A stretch of 64,000 nt of DNA from Spirobacillus cienkowskii (GCF_037081835.1 NZ_CP146516.1:2045577-2109576), one strand, 5' to 3'. Numbered from the stretch's first letter, positions 36,767 through 45,573 are shown. Numbers and translations: made by a program. Notes: a model not told the origin generated them from the letters alone.

Positions 36767-36788
36767 ATACACACACAAAATTGTGTAT
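36767..36788 (-). promoter_or_regulatory. Leader stem-loop, copy 2
   Basis: ATACACA and TGTGTAT (7 bp) flank an 8-base loop, about 47 bp before the ATG at 36720. The arms are identical to those at 31378-31397 although the loop differs, so the stem itself is conserved. Confidence 0.55.
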
Positions 36789-36808
36789 GAATTTTAATTT
36801 TTTAAAGT

Positions 36809-36844
36809 ACTGTTAATGGAACAAAGGCGTATGGAATTACATAG
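36809..36844 (-). promoter_or_regulatory. Conserved leader block, copy 2
   Basis: This 36-bp block matches 31418-31453 at nearly every position and stands out against the AT-rich surroundings. Confidence 0.55.
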
Positions 36845-36925
36845 GCGTCTCCACAACGTTAATGTAGAATTTCAAAATTTTAAAAAACTGCGAAATTTAC
36901 ATTTAGCAAATTGCAATTTTTCATT

Positions 36926-36953
36926 ACTATAATATTAAAAAAATTTTTGTCAA
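36926..36953 (-). promoter_or_regulatory. Sigma-70-type promoter of the 899-residue lipoprotein gene
   Basis: On the minus strand TTGACA (36948-36953) and TATAGT (36926-36931) are separated by 16 bases, the same as at 31535-31562. The predicted leader is about 200 bases. Confidence 0.7.
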
Positions 36954-37308
36954 AAAAATACTATAAATTTTACAAATGAAATTATGAAATTTCAATAAGT
37001 TAACAATATACTTATAAAAAAATTAAAAAAAACCAAGTTGGTAAGCTATATTAAAAAAAATTACATTAATATTATTTGGTTAAAAAAATTGCTTTTTAAA
37101 AATATCAAATTATATTGTTTTATAAAATTTTGTAATTGGGTGTCTATTTTAAAAATTACAATAATTAATTTAATATGTTAAAAATTATTTATTGTAATTT
37201 TTTTAAATAACAGAATTTACAAAAAAAATTTTTATTTTTACAATTGTTTATTAAACTATAAAAATACTTTTTGTGTTTTTTTAACAAAAAATTTTTAGGA
37301 GTAATTTG

Positions 37309-37992
37309 TTAAACAAACAGAAAAAGATAGTTTGCCAATTTGTCTTCTTGAGTTGCTCCCGGAGAGTTTTGTATTCCATTTGTTAACGCAGACAACGCAC
37401 TGACAATAAAATTACCGCTCCCATTGCTTAAAGAATTTGCGTAATTTAATGAGTTGAGAATTTGTGTTAGCTGTGCCGGTGCCACAACCCCTCCTCCTTG
37501 CAAAATGTTGACTGCATCAATAATTTGTAAAAACAAATAAACAGACGCAAACATGTAATGCTGAAATTGCATATCTGAAGTTTTATTGAGAACAGGTATT
37601 AAATCCATTGTGCTATTTGCTAAAGCATTTTGTGTCAGCACTGTTGCTGTAGGAGTTGGCAATAATAATTTTGCAAAACCGATGGGGTTGGTGTTAGGGT
37701 CGGCATTGAGTGAAAATACTTTTACCACTAAAATTTGATATAAAATAATATTTCCTTGTGCCGCGTAACAGGCCGCAAGCAACGAAACAGCAATATAATT
37801 TGTTGGGTTTGCGGCAATTTCTTGTTGTAACTTTGTTTGCGCATCACTGTAGCGACCCTGCTCCATGTCGGCCTTAGCCAGATTTTGCAATGATACAATA
37901 CTGCTTGAAAAAATATTTTGTTGTGTGCACGCAAGCATTCCAAAAGGTACCAAAAGTAACACTACAAAAAAGGCCAAAAGGTTGCGAGTCAT
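37309..37992 (-). CDS. TPR-containing lipoprotein
   Basis: The 227-residue protein has the lipoprotein signal MTRNLLAFFVVLLLVPFGML with lipobox GMLAC (Cys22). Residues about 35-80 form a tetratricopeptide-like helix pair (LAKADMEQGRYSDAQTKLQQEIAANPTNYIAVSLLAACYAAQG). The rest is helical with no known domain. Its ATG overlaps the stop of the preceding outer-membrane-like gene (ATGA), so the two are translationally coupled and probably act together in the cell envelope. Confidence 0.75.
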   Translation of the reverse strand: MTRNLLAFFVVLLLVPFGMLACTQQNIFSSSIVSLQNLAKADMEQGRYSDAQTKLQQEIAANPTNYIAVSLLAACYAAQGNIILYQILVVKVFSLNADPNTNPIGFAKLLLPTPTATVLTQNALANSTMDLIPVLNKTSDMQFQHYMFASVYLFLQIIDAVNILQGGGVVAPAQLTQILNSLNYANSLSNGSGNFIVSALSALTNGIQNSPGATQEDKLANYLFLFV

Positions 37993-39110
37993 AGTTCATA
38001 CCCCAACGTTAAAAAATAAATGGTACGCGGAGAAAGCCCAGGCGACGCTCCCAAATCTGTGGTGTAAGTTCCTGCTTCGATACGTGCCACAAACAAGTTG
38101 AGCACCATGCCATACGAGGGCCAGCCTTGTAGCAATCCGTAGCCAAAGGCTATCCATTTGGTGATAATCAGCTTGCACCCCATATACATTTTTTTAGACA
38201 GCGGCTCATTGTAAACATTGGTGAGGTCGCGGTAATCGGCGGCACAATGCAAGGCGTTGCTATTATCATGCAGGGTAAGACCTATGCCTGCATGGTAGGT
38301 TTGTAGCCATGGAGGATTGCTTCCCGAAAACGTGGTGTTGCCAAAATCGGTAACCACTCCTGCAACGCGCACATCAAAATGCTTGCTTCTGACTTGTAAG
38401 GTTGCGCCAAAATCGGTGGCAATGCCGCTGCCTTGCGTTAAACTATTTTTTAATTTGTTTAACCCTTGATTTAAATTAGACAAATCGCCCACCGAAAGGG
38501 TGGTGTCAATTTGCGTATTGTAAATATATTTAGGCGATATCCCAATTGATAAATAATCGCTCAGCGTGGTGCCCGCACTCAATACAACCCCTGCATACGA
38601 GTTGCTTTTAACACTCAGTTCGGGCAACCCAATTGAGCCAAACTTTTCGCCATACATCGAAAAATTAAAAGACGACAAACCCCCAATTCCAACATAAGAA
38701 GTGAGCAAACCAAGTGCCGTGGCATTATTAAGATATGCAGGTTTATCAAAAATATTTTGCAAAATATTGCTTGCAATGTTGTTGGCAGAAGAACTCTCCA
38801 ACACACTTTTGACAATATTTAAACTGCCTTCGCTCACTGCAAACGTGTTTTTGCCATAAAACGATCGCCAAATGCCATCGCCAATGGGAATTAAGCTTGG
38901 GTTGGCAAAAATCACTCCTTCTTGGGTTGCTCGTGTCAGGCTTGCCCCACCGCTCGCGAGATCAAACCCATTTTGATAGAGAGGTGCCGATTTTTTTAGG
39001 CTCGAGGTATTTTGTGCAATGCTTTGTTGAGACATGGTGACACCAAGCACTCCAAATACAATTTGCAGCAAACCATAAAGCACAAAATAATTGTTATATT
39101 TTAAACTCAT
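37989..39110 (-). CDS. Predicted outer-membrane beta-barrel protein
   Basis: The protein has about 373 residues. A signal peptide lies near MSLKYNNYFVLYGLLQIVFG...SIAQN. Then come alternating amphipathic strands (GIGGLSSFNFSMYGEKFGS, YLSIGISPKYIYNTQID, HFDVRVAGVVTDFGNTTF, YHAGIGLTLHD) and a terminal aromatic residue one before the end (TLGYEL), all typical of barrels. The N-terminal GFDLASGGASLTRATQEGVIFANPS recalls FadL/PorV-type proteins. The start is uncertain: the frame opens at TTG 39152, and 39110 or 39116 best fit a signal peptide, but none has a clear ribosome binding site. It is coupled to the TPR lipoprotein. Confidence 0.7.
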   Translation of the reverse strand: MSLKYNNYFVLYGLLQIVFGVLGVTMSQQSIAQNTSSLKKSAPLYQNGFDLASGGASLTRATQEGVIFANPSLIPIGDGIWRSFYGKNTFAVSEGSLNIVKSVLESSSANNIASNILQNIFDKPAYLNNATALGLLTSYVGIGGLSSFNFSMYGEKFGSIGLPELSVKSNSYAGVVLSAGTTLSDYLSIGISPKYIYNTQIDTTLSVGDLSNLNQGLNKLKNSLTQGSGIATDFGATLQVRSKHFDVRVAGVVTDFGNTTFSGSNPPWLQTYHAGIGLTLHDNSNALHCAADYRDLTNVYNEPLSKKMYMGCKLIITKWIAFGYGLLQGWPSYGMVLNLFVARIEAGTYTTDLGASPGLSPRTIYFLTLGYEL

Positions 39111-39220
39111 ACACATTGCATCGCTTGTTTTAACCAGCTCTTCCCAATACAAATTCGTAAAATGCGTGTAAACGTAAATCGGAATATAAGCAGTTAAAAT
39201 GATGAAAGGAGTTTTTGACT

Positions 39221-39790
39221 ATGACCCCTCCCCACAATGTAAAGCCAAACAACCGCAGCCCGTTGGCATCAATTGTTGGCTATTGCGGCATAGTGCCAAA
39301 GCTTGCGCCTTCGGTGTTTTTAGCCGATGGCGCACGAGTGATTGGCAGTGTGTCAATGCAAGAAAACTGTAGTGTGTGGTTTAACGCGGTCGTCCGCGGC
39401 GATGTCAACAGCATTGTGATTGGCGCCAACACCAATATTCAAGACAACGCCATTGTGCACTGTACCTACAGCAAATTTTCAACAACCATTGGACAAAATG
39501 TGAGCATTGGGCATTTGGCAATTGTGCATGGCTGCATCGTTGAAGATGGCTGCCTGATTGGAATGGGCGCCACCGTCATGGACGGGGCGGTTGTTGGCAA
39601 AGAAAGTATTATTGGAGCCGGCAGCATTGTCACTCAAGGGGTAAAAATTCCTCCCCGTAGTTTGGCAATAGGCGCACCTGCAAAAGTAATTCGACAAGTC
39701 ACCGACAAAGAATACGAAAGCATATTAGCAACCACTTACCGTTATATCGAATATGCCAATGGGTATAACTTTAACCTTGGTGGTGCGTGA
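39221..39790 (+). CDS. Gamma-type carbonic anhydrase family protein (left-handed beta helix)
   Basis: The 189-residue protein has hexapeptide repeats (SVWFNAVVRGDVNSIVIGANTNIQDNAIVH, SIGHLAIVHGCIVEDGCLIGMGATVMDGAVVG). The metal-binding His residues of the gamma-CA/YrdA family are present (AIVHC, IGHLAIVHGC), as is the C-terminal helix. The family includes active carbonic anhydrases and proteins of unknown role. ATG 39221 is chosen because AAAGGAG is 9 bases upstream. It is divergent from the outer-membrane gene and overlaps the next gene by 38 bp. Confidence 0.9.
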   Translation: MTPPHNVKPNNRSPLASIVGYCGIVPKLAPSVFLADGARVIGSVSMQENCSVWFNAVVRGDVNSIVIGANTNIQDNAIVHCTYSKFSTTIGQNVSIGHLAIVHGCIVEDGCLIGMGATVMDGAVVGKESIIGAGSIVTQGVKIPPRSLAIGAPAKVIRQVTDKEYESILATTYRYIEYANGYNFNLGGA

Positions 39791-40982
39791 TCCTAAAACA
39801 CAAAGGCCATGTTTTATGCACAATTTACTTCCAAGCAAGCTCGGCAAATTAAAAATTGTGTGTGCGTTGCCTTTATTTTCTAATTCTATTTGTATTAAAA
39901 AACAGTCGGCAGCAGAACATGGCTTTACGCAAATTGTATTAAACATGATTTTAGCCCCACATTTGCAATTTTCGGTGGCAGAACAATGCGACTTTTTAGA
40001 ATTGGCAATTTTTTGTGAGCTTCCTAAAGCGTATTTAGGCGATTCCAATATGTGGGTGCAACAGCAACATGCCAATTTAAAAAGCAGTTACGAGAGCACC
40101 AAAAGCAAATATTGGCTCGAAACCGAAAAGTCTTTTGGGCTCGAAACCTCTCGCTGTGCCAATTTGTACGGCTTACTTGCTATTGTCGAATCGTTTGCCT
40201 CGATGTTGTTTATTGAAAAAGAATGTTTGCTTGGCAATCAATACTTTGCACAAGAGCGCTACAAAACCCAGTATGATACATACCGCAGGTTGGTGCTTGC
40301 CCACGACAACATGGCCAAAACGCATCCATGTAGCAATCACAACCCCCCTCTGCACACCGTTGCTGTCAATTGGGAACATGCAGTGTATTTGCTGGATAGC
40401 ATTTACTCCGAAGCCTTTCGCGCCTTGCGCGAAGAAGGCATTGCAGGATTTACCTGCACCTTTTTAGGAGTGGTCGAAAAGCTTAAAGAACATCCGTTAT
40501 TTAAGGGTTGGAGTTCGCATTTTCCAGAAAGCGTGGGCGAGCATACGTTTCAGGTTGTGTTTTTGTGTCGGTTGCTTGCAAGCAAACTCAGTTTACCCGT
40601 AAAGCTTCGGGTGCAGTTGTATCATGTGGCGGTGTTGCATGGACTTGCAGAAGTGTATGCCCGCGAGGTGGTTTACCCAGTGCATTTTAAGGAGCGCGAG
40701 GTCACCAAGTTGCATCATTCTATTGAGCAAAAGCTTATTACACGCATTTGCGAGCGGTTTCGCTTAACGTTAACAAACGATCCGCGTTTGCTTGCAATTG
40801 TGGATATTTGTGATCACTTTGTCACACAATTGTACTGCGACCGCGAAGTGCGCAGTGGTAACGTTCAATTTAAGATTTTGCAAAATACTCTCAATATCAA
40901 ACACGAGCTGTATGTAAAAGATTTTCCAGAAGTGTTTCATGCTCTTGATGATTTGTGGCTTGAGTACGCCAGCAACTTTTAA
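39753..40982 (+). CDS. HD-like (YfbR-type) protein with altered HD motif
   Basis: The protein has up to 409 residues. The C-terminal half (about 265-400) resembles 5'-deoxynucleotidase/HD hydrolases: SVGEHTFQVVFLCRLLA (first His), YHVAVLHGLAEVYAREVVYP (normally HDLAE) and AIVDICDHFV (last Asp). The central Asp of the HD pair is Gly here, so catalysis may be lost or altered. The N-terminal 250 residues are unique. The ATG at 39753 overlaps the carbonic anhydrase gene; ATG 39816 is an alternative, and neither has a strong ribosome binding site. It ends 59 bp before tRNA-Cys. Confidence 0.6.
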   Translation: MPMGITLTLVVRDPKTQRPCFMHNLLPSKLGKLKIVCALPLFSNSICIKKQSAAEHGFTQIVLNMILAPHLQFSVAEQCDFLELAIFCELPKAYLGDSNMWVQQQHANLKSSYESTKSKYWLETEKSFGLETSRCANLYGLLAIVESFASMLFIEKECLLGNQYFAQERYKTQYDTYRRLVLAHDNMAKTHPCSNHNPPLHTVAVNWEHAVYLLDSIYSEAFRALREEGIAGFTCTFLGVVEKLKEHPLFKGWSSHFPESVGEHTFQVVFLCRLLASKLSLPVKLRVQLYHVAVLHGLAEVYAREVVYPVHFKEREVTKLHHSIEQKLITRICERFRLTLTNDPRLLAIVDICDHFVTQLYCDREVRSGNVQFKILQNTLNIKHELYVKDFPEVFHALDDLWLEYASNF

Positions 40983-41041
40983 TTTTTTAGATTGCCGCTT
41001 GCAAAGCATTCTCGAAAGCGTTATAGCTGTTTTCCTCCTAG

Positions 41042-41116
41042 GGTGCTGTGGCGGAGCGGCTACGCAAACGATTGCAAATCGTTTATACATCGGTTCAAAT
41101 CCGATCGGCACCTCCA
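41042..41116 (+). tRNA. tRNA-Cys(GCA)
   Basis: A full cloverleaf is visible: acceptor GGTGCTG/CGGCACC with one G-U pair, D arm GCG/CGC, anticodon stem AACGA/TCGTT with loop TTGCAAA (anticodon GCA at 41074-41076) and T arm ATCGG-TTCAAAT-CCGAT. The discriminator base is T, the tRNA-Cys identity base, and the CCA end is encoded at 41114-41116. Confidence 0.95.
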
Positions 41117-41376
41117 TTTTGTTTGCTTGCAGTTAATTTCCTGTCTAAAAAATCTAAAAATTGCTTAAACTCAGCTTTATGAAACAAAACCTCTTCATTT
41201 ATTAAAATTAAAACTTTTGAAAATAAACAAAAAATCGGCATTTTTTTAATAATATTCAATTATATTAAAATTAGAGTAAGCAAAAAAATCATGATATTTT
41301 TGGGTGATTTGTAATAGAAAATAAACATTAATTTTGTATTACAAATTAAATTCTAAGGAAGGAAAACGCAAAAATA

Positions 41377-43371
41377 ATGCCTTATTATTATAAAACACAA
41401 ATTAATAAAATTAAACAATTAAAAACTATAAATATCAATAAAAATAATGAAGAAAAATATCAAAATTTTGCTTTTGTAGCATTATTTTTTAAATTTGTAA
41501 AAGAAGAGTACTTTTTTTCTAGTGATTTTGAAAATTTTAATAGCTATTTAAATAAAAATGATGAACTATTTAACACTTATCTTTTAAATATTTGTGCCCT
41601 ACAAAAAGAAATTCTTAGTAATTTATTACAAAATACAAGTAGTTATCTTAAAGAGTACAAAGAACTCATTAAACAAACAGTAACAAGCCCTAATACTTTT
41701 GTTGAAAATGCTTATTTATATTCTCACAAAGATTTTTCTTTTGTACGATACCTCATATCTGATGTAGAAAATTTTAAAAGAAACTCAGGCTTTATAGAAG
41801 ACAAACAAGAAAGCACTTATTGTCATTTTTATTTTATTCAAGAAGTGACTGGAAAAAGAAACTCCTATGGAATATTTGCTTTTAAAAAATATGATAACAG
41901 ATTTTTTGTTTTGTATGATCCGCATTCTGGAATTAAAGAATACTCGTTTCAAGAAATTGCAATTTTTGAAGATGACTTTAAAAATATTATTAAAACAAAC
42001 AACAATAGTTACTGCTCATTTAAAATTAAATTTATTGCAAATAAAAAAGTTTTTTTTAATACTAAAGAAAATTTTTTAAAACATTTAATTTATGTAAGCA
42101 CAAAAAAATATTTAAACTCTATTAAAGACAATATAGTAAAATATAATTTAGGCATTGGAATTAATAATAAAGAGTATCATTTTGTTATTAATTATATTAA
42201 ACTTTACACTAAAAAAACCGTAACAAACGATATAGAAATTTTAAATTTATTTTTTGAAAATTTTTACATCTTTTTAGAAAACTTGGTAAAAGAAAATTAT
42301 ACTATTCAAAAAACAAGTTTTTGGTTATTTTTTATGCTTGAATATTTTTATTTAAACGAAAATTATATATATTTTAAAGACTCATCAAAATTGTGTAATT
42401 CAAATATTGATTCTAACATTAAAGAAAATGTGCATAATCTTATTTATGATAAAATCAAAACTTCAAAACACAATGAAAAACAAAATATTCAATTGCTATT
42501 TAAATTTTTAGTTGAACATATTTATTCTGAACAATTTAACTACTTACCTAAAAATAATTTTTTTCCCAGCATTAAACTTCATAATTACTTCCCAATTATC
42601 TCAAAACAGGAAGCAAATAAAATAGGAAACGCTTGGCTAAAAACTTTTGAATGCAATAGCCATTCTACTTGTATCGATTGGAACAGGCAGCGAGTTGTCT
42701 TTAATGGCAAACTGATTTCTAAACGCTGCGATCACAAGGCAGACAAATACAATGCATCCCAACAATCTCCAAGACACAGCCCAACTCTTGCAGTTTGTCG
42801 AGAACCAAGCGCTCCTCTTGAAACCGAACTCAAAGCCCATCTCTTTACTGTAAGCGAATGCACTGAGCCTGATTTTGCAAATTTTTGTATGTTTTATTGC
42901 AATCAACACAGTATTTTTAGTATAGGACATGTGTTATTTAACTTTCTTTTACACGTACAGCTCCCTTTGAGTTTTAGCAACCGCACTGCATTTATTAACA
43001 AAGTTGCTAAAAACTGTTTTGAGTTTAATATTATTACATATTTTTCTCGCCTCGAAGCGTATCCCGACCGCCCTGCCACAATTTTTAAAAACCCGTTTGA
43101 GTTTGCGTACGGATTTTTACTTGTTATTGAAAATGGTCAGTTTAAAGTCTCTAATTTTTATATTGGTATGCTAAATCTAAAATACCTAGATAACCCTGAA
43201 CATAAAATAATTACAGATTTTTTTAGAAAAATTTTAATCAATCAGATTACTATCGATTTTTCAGAAAAAAACAGTCAAAATCAGTATATAAATACAAAAA
43301 AGACATTTTTAAATTATCTCCAGTCACACATTAAACTACAAACAAAAAATTATTTGGCAATTAATGTATAA
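41377..43371 (+). CDS. Large unknown protein with GC-rich Cys-containing insert
   Basis: The 664-residue protein has no recognised family or signal peptide. AAGGAAGG lies about 15 bases before the ATG. The first 420 residues are very rich in Lys, Asn, Phe and Tyr; GIFAFKKYDNRFFVLYDPHSG near 170 weakly recalls the His/Asp end of C58 cysteine peptidases, but the His is absent. Codons for residues about 421-590 are far richer in G and C than the flanks and encode a Cys/His-rich stretch (FECNSHSTCIDW, KRCDHKADKY, SECTEPDFANFCMFYCNQH). The last 70 residues return to AT-rich codons. It may be a mosaic gene. It lies between tRNA-Cys and a lipoprotein gene. Confidence 0.6.
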   Translation: MPYYYKTQINKIKQLKTININKNNEEKYQNFAFVALFFKFVKEEYFFSSDFENFNSYLNKNDELFNTYLLNICALQKEILSNLLQNTSSYLKEYKELIKQTVTSPNTFVENAYLYSHKDFSFVRYLISDVENFKRNSGFIEDKQESTYCHFYFIQEVTGKRNSYGIFAFKKYDNRFFVLYDPHSGIKEYSFQEIAIFEDDFKNIIKTNNNSYCSFKIKFIANKKVFFNTKENFLKHLIYVSTKKYLNSIKDNIVKYNLGIGINNKEYHFVINYIKLYTKKTVTNDIEILNLFFENFYIFLENLVKENYTIQKTSFWLFFMLEYFYLNENYIYFKDSSKLCNSNIDSNIKENVHNLIYDKIKTSKHNEKQNIQLLFKFLVEHIYSEQFNYLPKNNFFPSIKLHNYFPIISKQEANKIGNAWLKTFECNSHSTCIDWNRQRVVFNGKLISKRCDHKADKYNASQQSPRHSPTLAVCREPSAPLETELKAHLFTVSECTEPDFANFCMFYCNQHSIFSIGHVLFNFLLHVQLPLSFSNRTAFINKVAKNCFEFNIITYFSRLEAYPDRPATIFKNPFEFAYGFLLVIENGQFKVSNFYIGMLNLKYLDNPEHKIITDFFRKILINQITIDFSEKNSQNQYINTKKTFLNYLQSHIKLQTKNYLAINV

Positions 43372-43630
43372 GTTATTATCTAATTTTAATTAATTATAAA
43401 ATTAATAATCAATATTTTCACTAAAAAACAAATCTTGTAAATAAAATTTTAAGTAATTATTTTTATTAATTTATTTTGTTATTTTTAAATGCTATAAACA
43501 TAAAAAATAAGATTCTCGCTTATACTATTTTTTAACAATAATTTCATTTAGTTAAAAATTTTAATAATAATTTTGAAGTGAATAAGTATTTTTAATATCT
43601 AAAGTATACTTATTTTATTTTATTAAAATT

Positions 43631-43660
43631 TTGACAAATTGTTTTTTATTGATCTATAGT
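43631..43660 (+). promoter_or_regulatory. Sigma-70-type promoter of the 607-residue lipoprotein gene
   Basis: TTGACA (43631-43636) and TATAGT (43655-43660) have an 18-base spacer. Both hexamers are identical to those of the lipoprotein promoters at 31.5 and 36.9 kb. Confidence 0.7.
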
Positions 43661-43668
43661 CGTGGCAC

Positions 43669-43697
43669 TGCAAATATCAATTTAACAACTATTTGCA
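43669..43697 (+). promoter_or_regulatory. Stem-loop at the 5' end of the lipoprotein transcript
   Basis: TGCAAATA and TATTTGCA (8 bp, perfect) flank a 13-base loop. It starts within a few bases of the expected transcription start, a position where hairpins often stabilise mRNA. Confidence 0.5.
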
Positions 43698-43749
43698 TGT
43701 GATTTTGCTTGGTTTAATTTGTCTATTTTACTAAAATTAGGAGAAATTC

Positions 43750-45573
43750 ATGACACTTAAAGCTCCCCTTAAAATTTCTGCGGTAGGTTTAAGCCTGCTT
43801 GCAATCGCTGTCTCTTCTTGTAATAAAGGAGCTACAAACACCTCCAGCGACACAAACAACAACACACCTGCTCCGCTCGATCCGAAAGACGATCCTGCTT
43901 CCAACAAAAACAAAAAATTGGTTATTAAAATTGCGCAACCTAAAATTCCATCCGGAACTTGTGCAAAGTATGAACTGTTTTTAAAAGACGAAGCTGGCAC
44001 AGAAGTTAATCTAACTAACAACAAATCGGTTTCTGTTAGCATAGACCCAACATCTGCAAAGAATTTTTCTTTACAAGAAGATCAAAATCTTATTTGTGCT
44101 TTCGATAAAGTTGAAAACATATATTACCCTGCTTTAGAAGGCGGCAAAGCAATAGTTGTCGCAACAAATTCAACAAGCACATCAACTATCGATGTTGAAG
44201 CAGCTGCTCCAATCAAATTAACCGGAATCAAGATCGAAGGTGATATAAGCGGAGCTGTGGGTACAGAAACCCAAGAGTTTGAAATTAAAACACAACAAAT
44301 GCTTAACGGTGCTTTTGAAGCCTTAACATCCTCAGAAGGCTTTGAGCTTGTTGACGCTAATGGTAATATAATAGAATTAAAATCCAAAAGTGCTTCTAAG
44401 TTCTATTTTGAAATTCCAAAAAACACTCTAGTTGGCAAAAATGCCTATACTTTGCGTTCTACAATTTTCCCAAGCATAAACATCAATACACCAGTTATTG
44501 TTGACGTCACTAAAGCAGTGCTAAAGTCTATCGCTCTTAAAAATTTAAATGGCGAAACAATTTCCAATGTACTGACTGCTGAAAATGCTTTAGAATTAAA
44601 TCTTGAAGGTATTTTTTCTGACGGCAGCACAAAAGATCTTACTGCAAAAAATAGCGAATATACTATAACTAGAGCTGAAACAGCAAGTACCGTAGATTTT
44701 AGAGTCAATCCAATAATTTTATCACCACCAACTACCGCTATTGGTCAATTTTTACCACAAGTTGCTGGTTTTGAAATTTCCAAAAATTCTGCAAAGATTG
44801 ATGGCGACTTTAATTTTAAATTCTATGCAAACAATAAACCACAATTAGTAAGTGCAGAATTTGAAAGAATGGTAGACGGCAGTGCAGTAAAAAATGCAAC
44901 GACAGTTCCAGTTGGTGGCTCATTAGAAGAAGTAGAAAATAACCTCGAGAAACGTTGCGCAAAACTTACAGGGGCGCAATTTACACTTGGCAATGCAGCT
45001 TCAAGCACACCAATTGAATTAAATCGTTTCAACCAATTGTTAACAGTCTCTGTTCCTCAAAACAGCAATTTTACAGTAATCTCGAAAATACCTAACCTAG
45101 CTTTCCCCACAGCTGTAAACTATTATGTATGCGCGACAGAAAAAGCAAAATTAGATGATAAAGTGATTGTCACTATTGCTTCAACAAAAGATGCAAGCGT
45201 AAAGCTTGAGAAAGAATTTTCTGCAGGCGCAGCTTACCAAACTAATAAATTTGCATTGGTTAGCGATTTAGGCGCTAAAGTTGCAGATTCCAAAATTGTG
45301 CTTTCAGCTGCTACGCAAAGTCGTAAGTTAATATTTGCATACTTAAATTCTGATAATTCTGTAAGTGATAAAGAAATTAAAGAAGTCACACTTACCTTAA
45401 ATCCTGCAAGGTCTAAATTTTTCACATTAGATTCAAGAAATTCTGAAGTTAAAATTTTAGATGCTGATGCATTAAAAGCTCTTGCAGCTGGCGCTATGAA
45501 TTCGCAAAAAATTACTGCAACAAGCGCTGATACTTCATTTAGTTTCGACATTCCTGTTACATTCAGCAAGTAA
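43750..45573 (+). CDS. Lipoprotein, paralogue of the 34021-36720 protein
   Basis: The 607-residue protein has the family signal (MTLKAPLKISAVGLSLLAIA, lipobox VSSC, Cys24) and a Thr/Ser/Asn linker. The N-terminal module (IPSGTCAKYELFL ... LICAFDKVEN) matches those of the 28131-30002 protein. The middle has beta-rich segments. The last 250 residues (KRCAKLTGAQFTLG, YYVCATEKAKLDD, AAYQTNKFALV ... FDIPVTFSK) match the end of the 899-residue lipoprotein. AGGAG lies before the ATG. It is transcribed from its own promoter and ends in a good terminator. It is likely exported to the outer membrane; its function is unknown. Confidence 0.85.
   Translation: MTLKAPLKISAVGLSLLAIAVSSCNKGATNTSSDTNNNTPAPLDPKDDPASNKNKKLVIKIAQPKIPSGTCAKYELFLKDEAGTEVNLTNNKSVSVSIDPTSAKNFSLQEDQNLICAFDKVENIYYPALEGGKAIVVATNSTSTSTIDVEAAAPIKLTGIKIEGDISGAVGTETQEFEIKTQQMLNGAFEALTSSEGFELVDANGNIIELKSKSASKFYFEIPKNTLVGKNAYTLRSTIFPSININTPVIVDVTKAVLKSIALKNLNGETISNVLTAENALELNLEGIFSDGSTKDLTAKNSEYTITRAETASTVDFRVNPIILSPPTTAIGQFLPQVAGFEISKNSAKIDGDFNFKFYANNKPQLVSAEFERMVDGSAVKNATTVPVGGSLEEVENNLEKRCAKLTGAQFTLGNAASSTPIELNRFNQLLTVSVPQNSNFTVISKIPNLAFPTAVNYYVCATEKAKLDDKVIVTIASTKDASVKLEKEFSAGAAYQTNKFALVSDLGAKVADSKIVLSAATQSRKLIFAYLNSDNSVSDKEIKEVTLTLNPARSKFFTLDSRNSEVKILDADALKALAAGAMNSQKITATSADTSFSFDIPVTFSK

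Larger units (their letters stand above)
36721..37308. other. Intergenic region holding the 36720 promoter and leader
   Basis: There is no gene in 588 bp. The left 230 bp is the leader and promoter of the 34021-36720 lipoprotein gene and is homologous to 31340-31570. The right 350 bp is very AT-rich; I see no other feature there, though the 3' end of the 37309 gene must terminate within it. Confidence 0.6.
43372..43749. other. Intergenic region with promoter of the 43750 lipoprotein gene
   Basis: There is no gene. The first 250 bp is AT-rich without recognisable structure; the rest holds a promoter (43631-43660) and a leader stem-loop (43669-43697). Confidence 0.6.

Noticed and set aside
41377..42060. 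C58 (YopT-like) cysteine peptidase in the unknown 664-residue protein
   Set aside because: Only the Asp-type segment LYDPHSG resembles it; the catalytic His and a convincing Cys motif are not seen.
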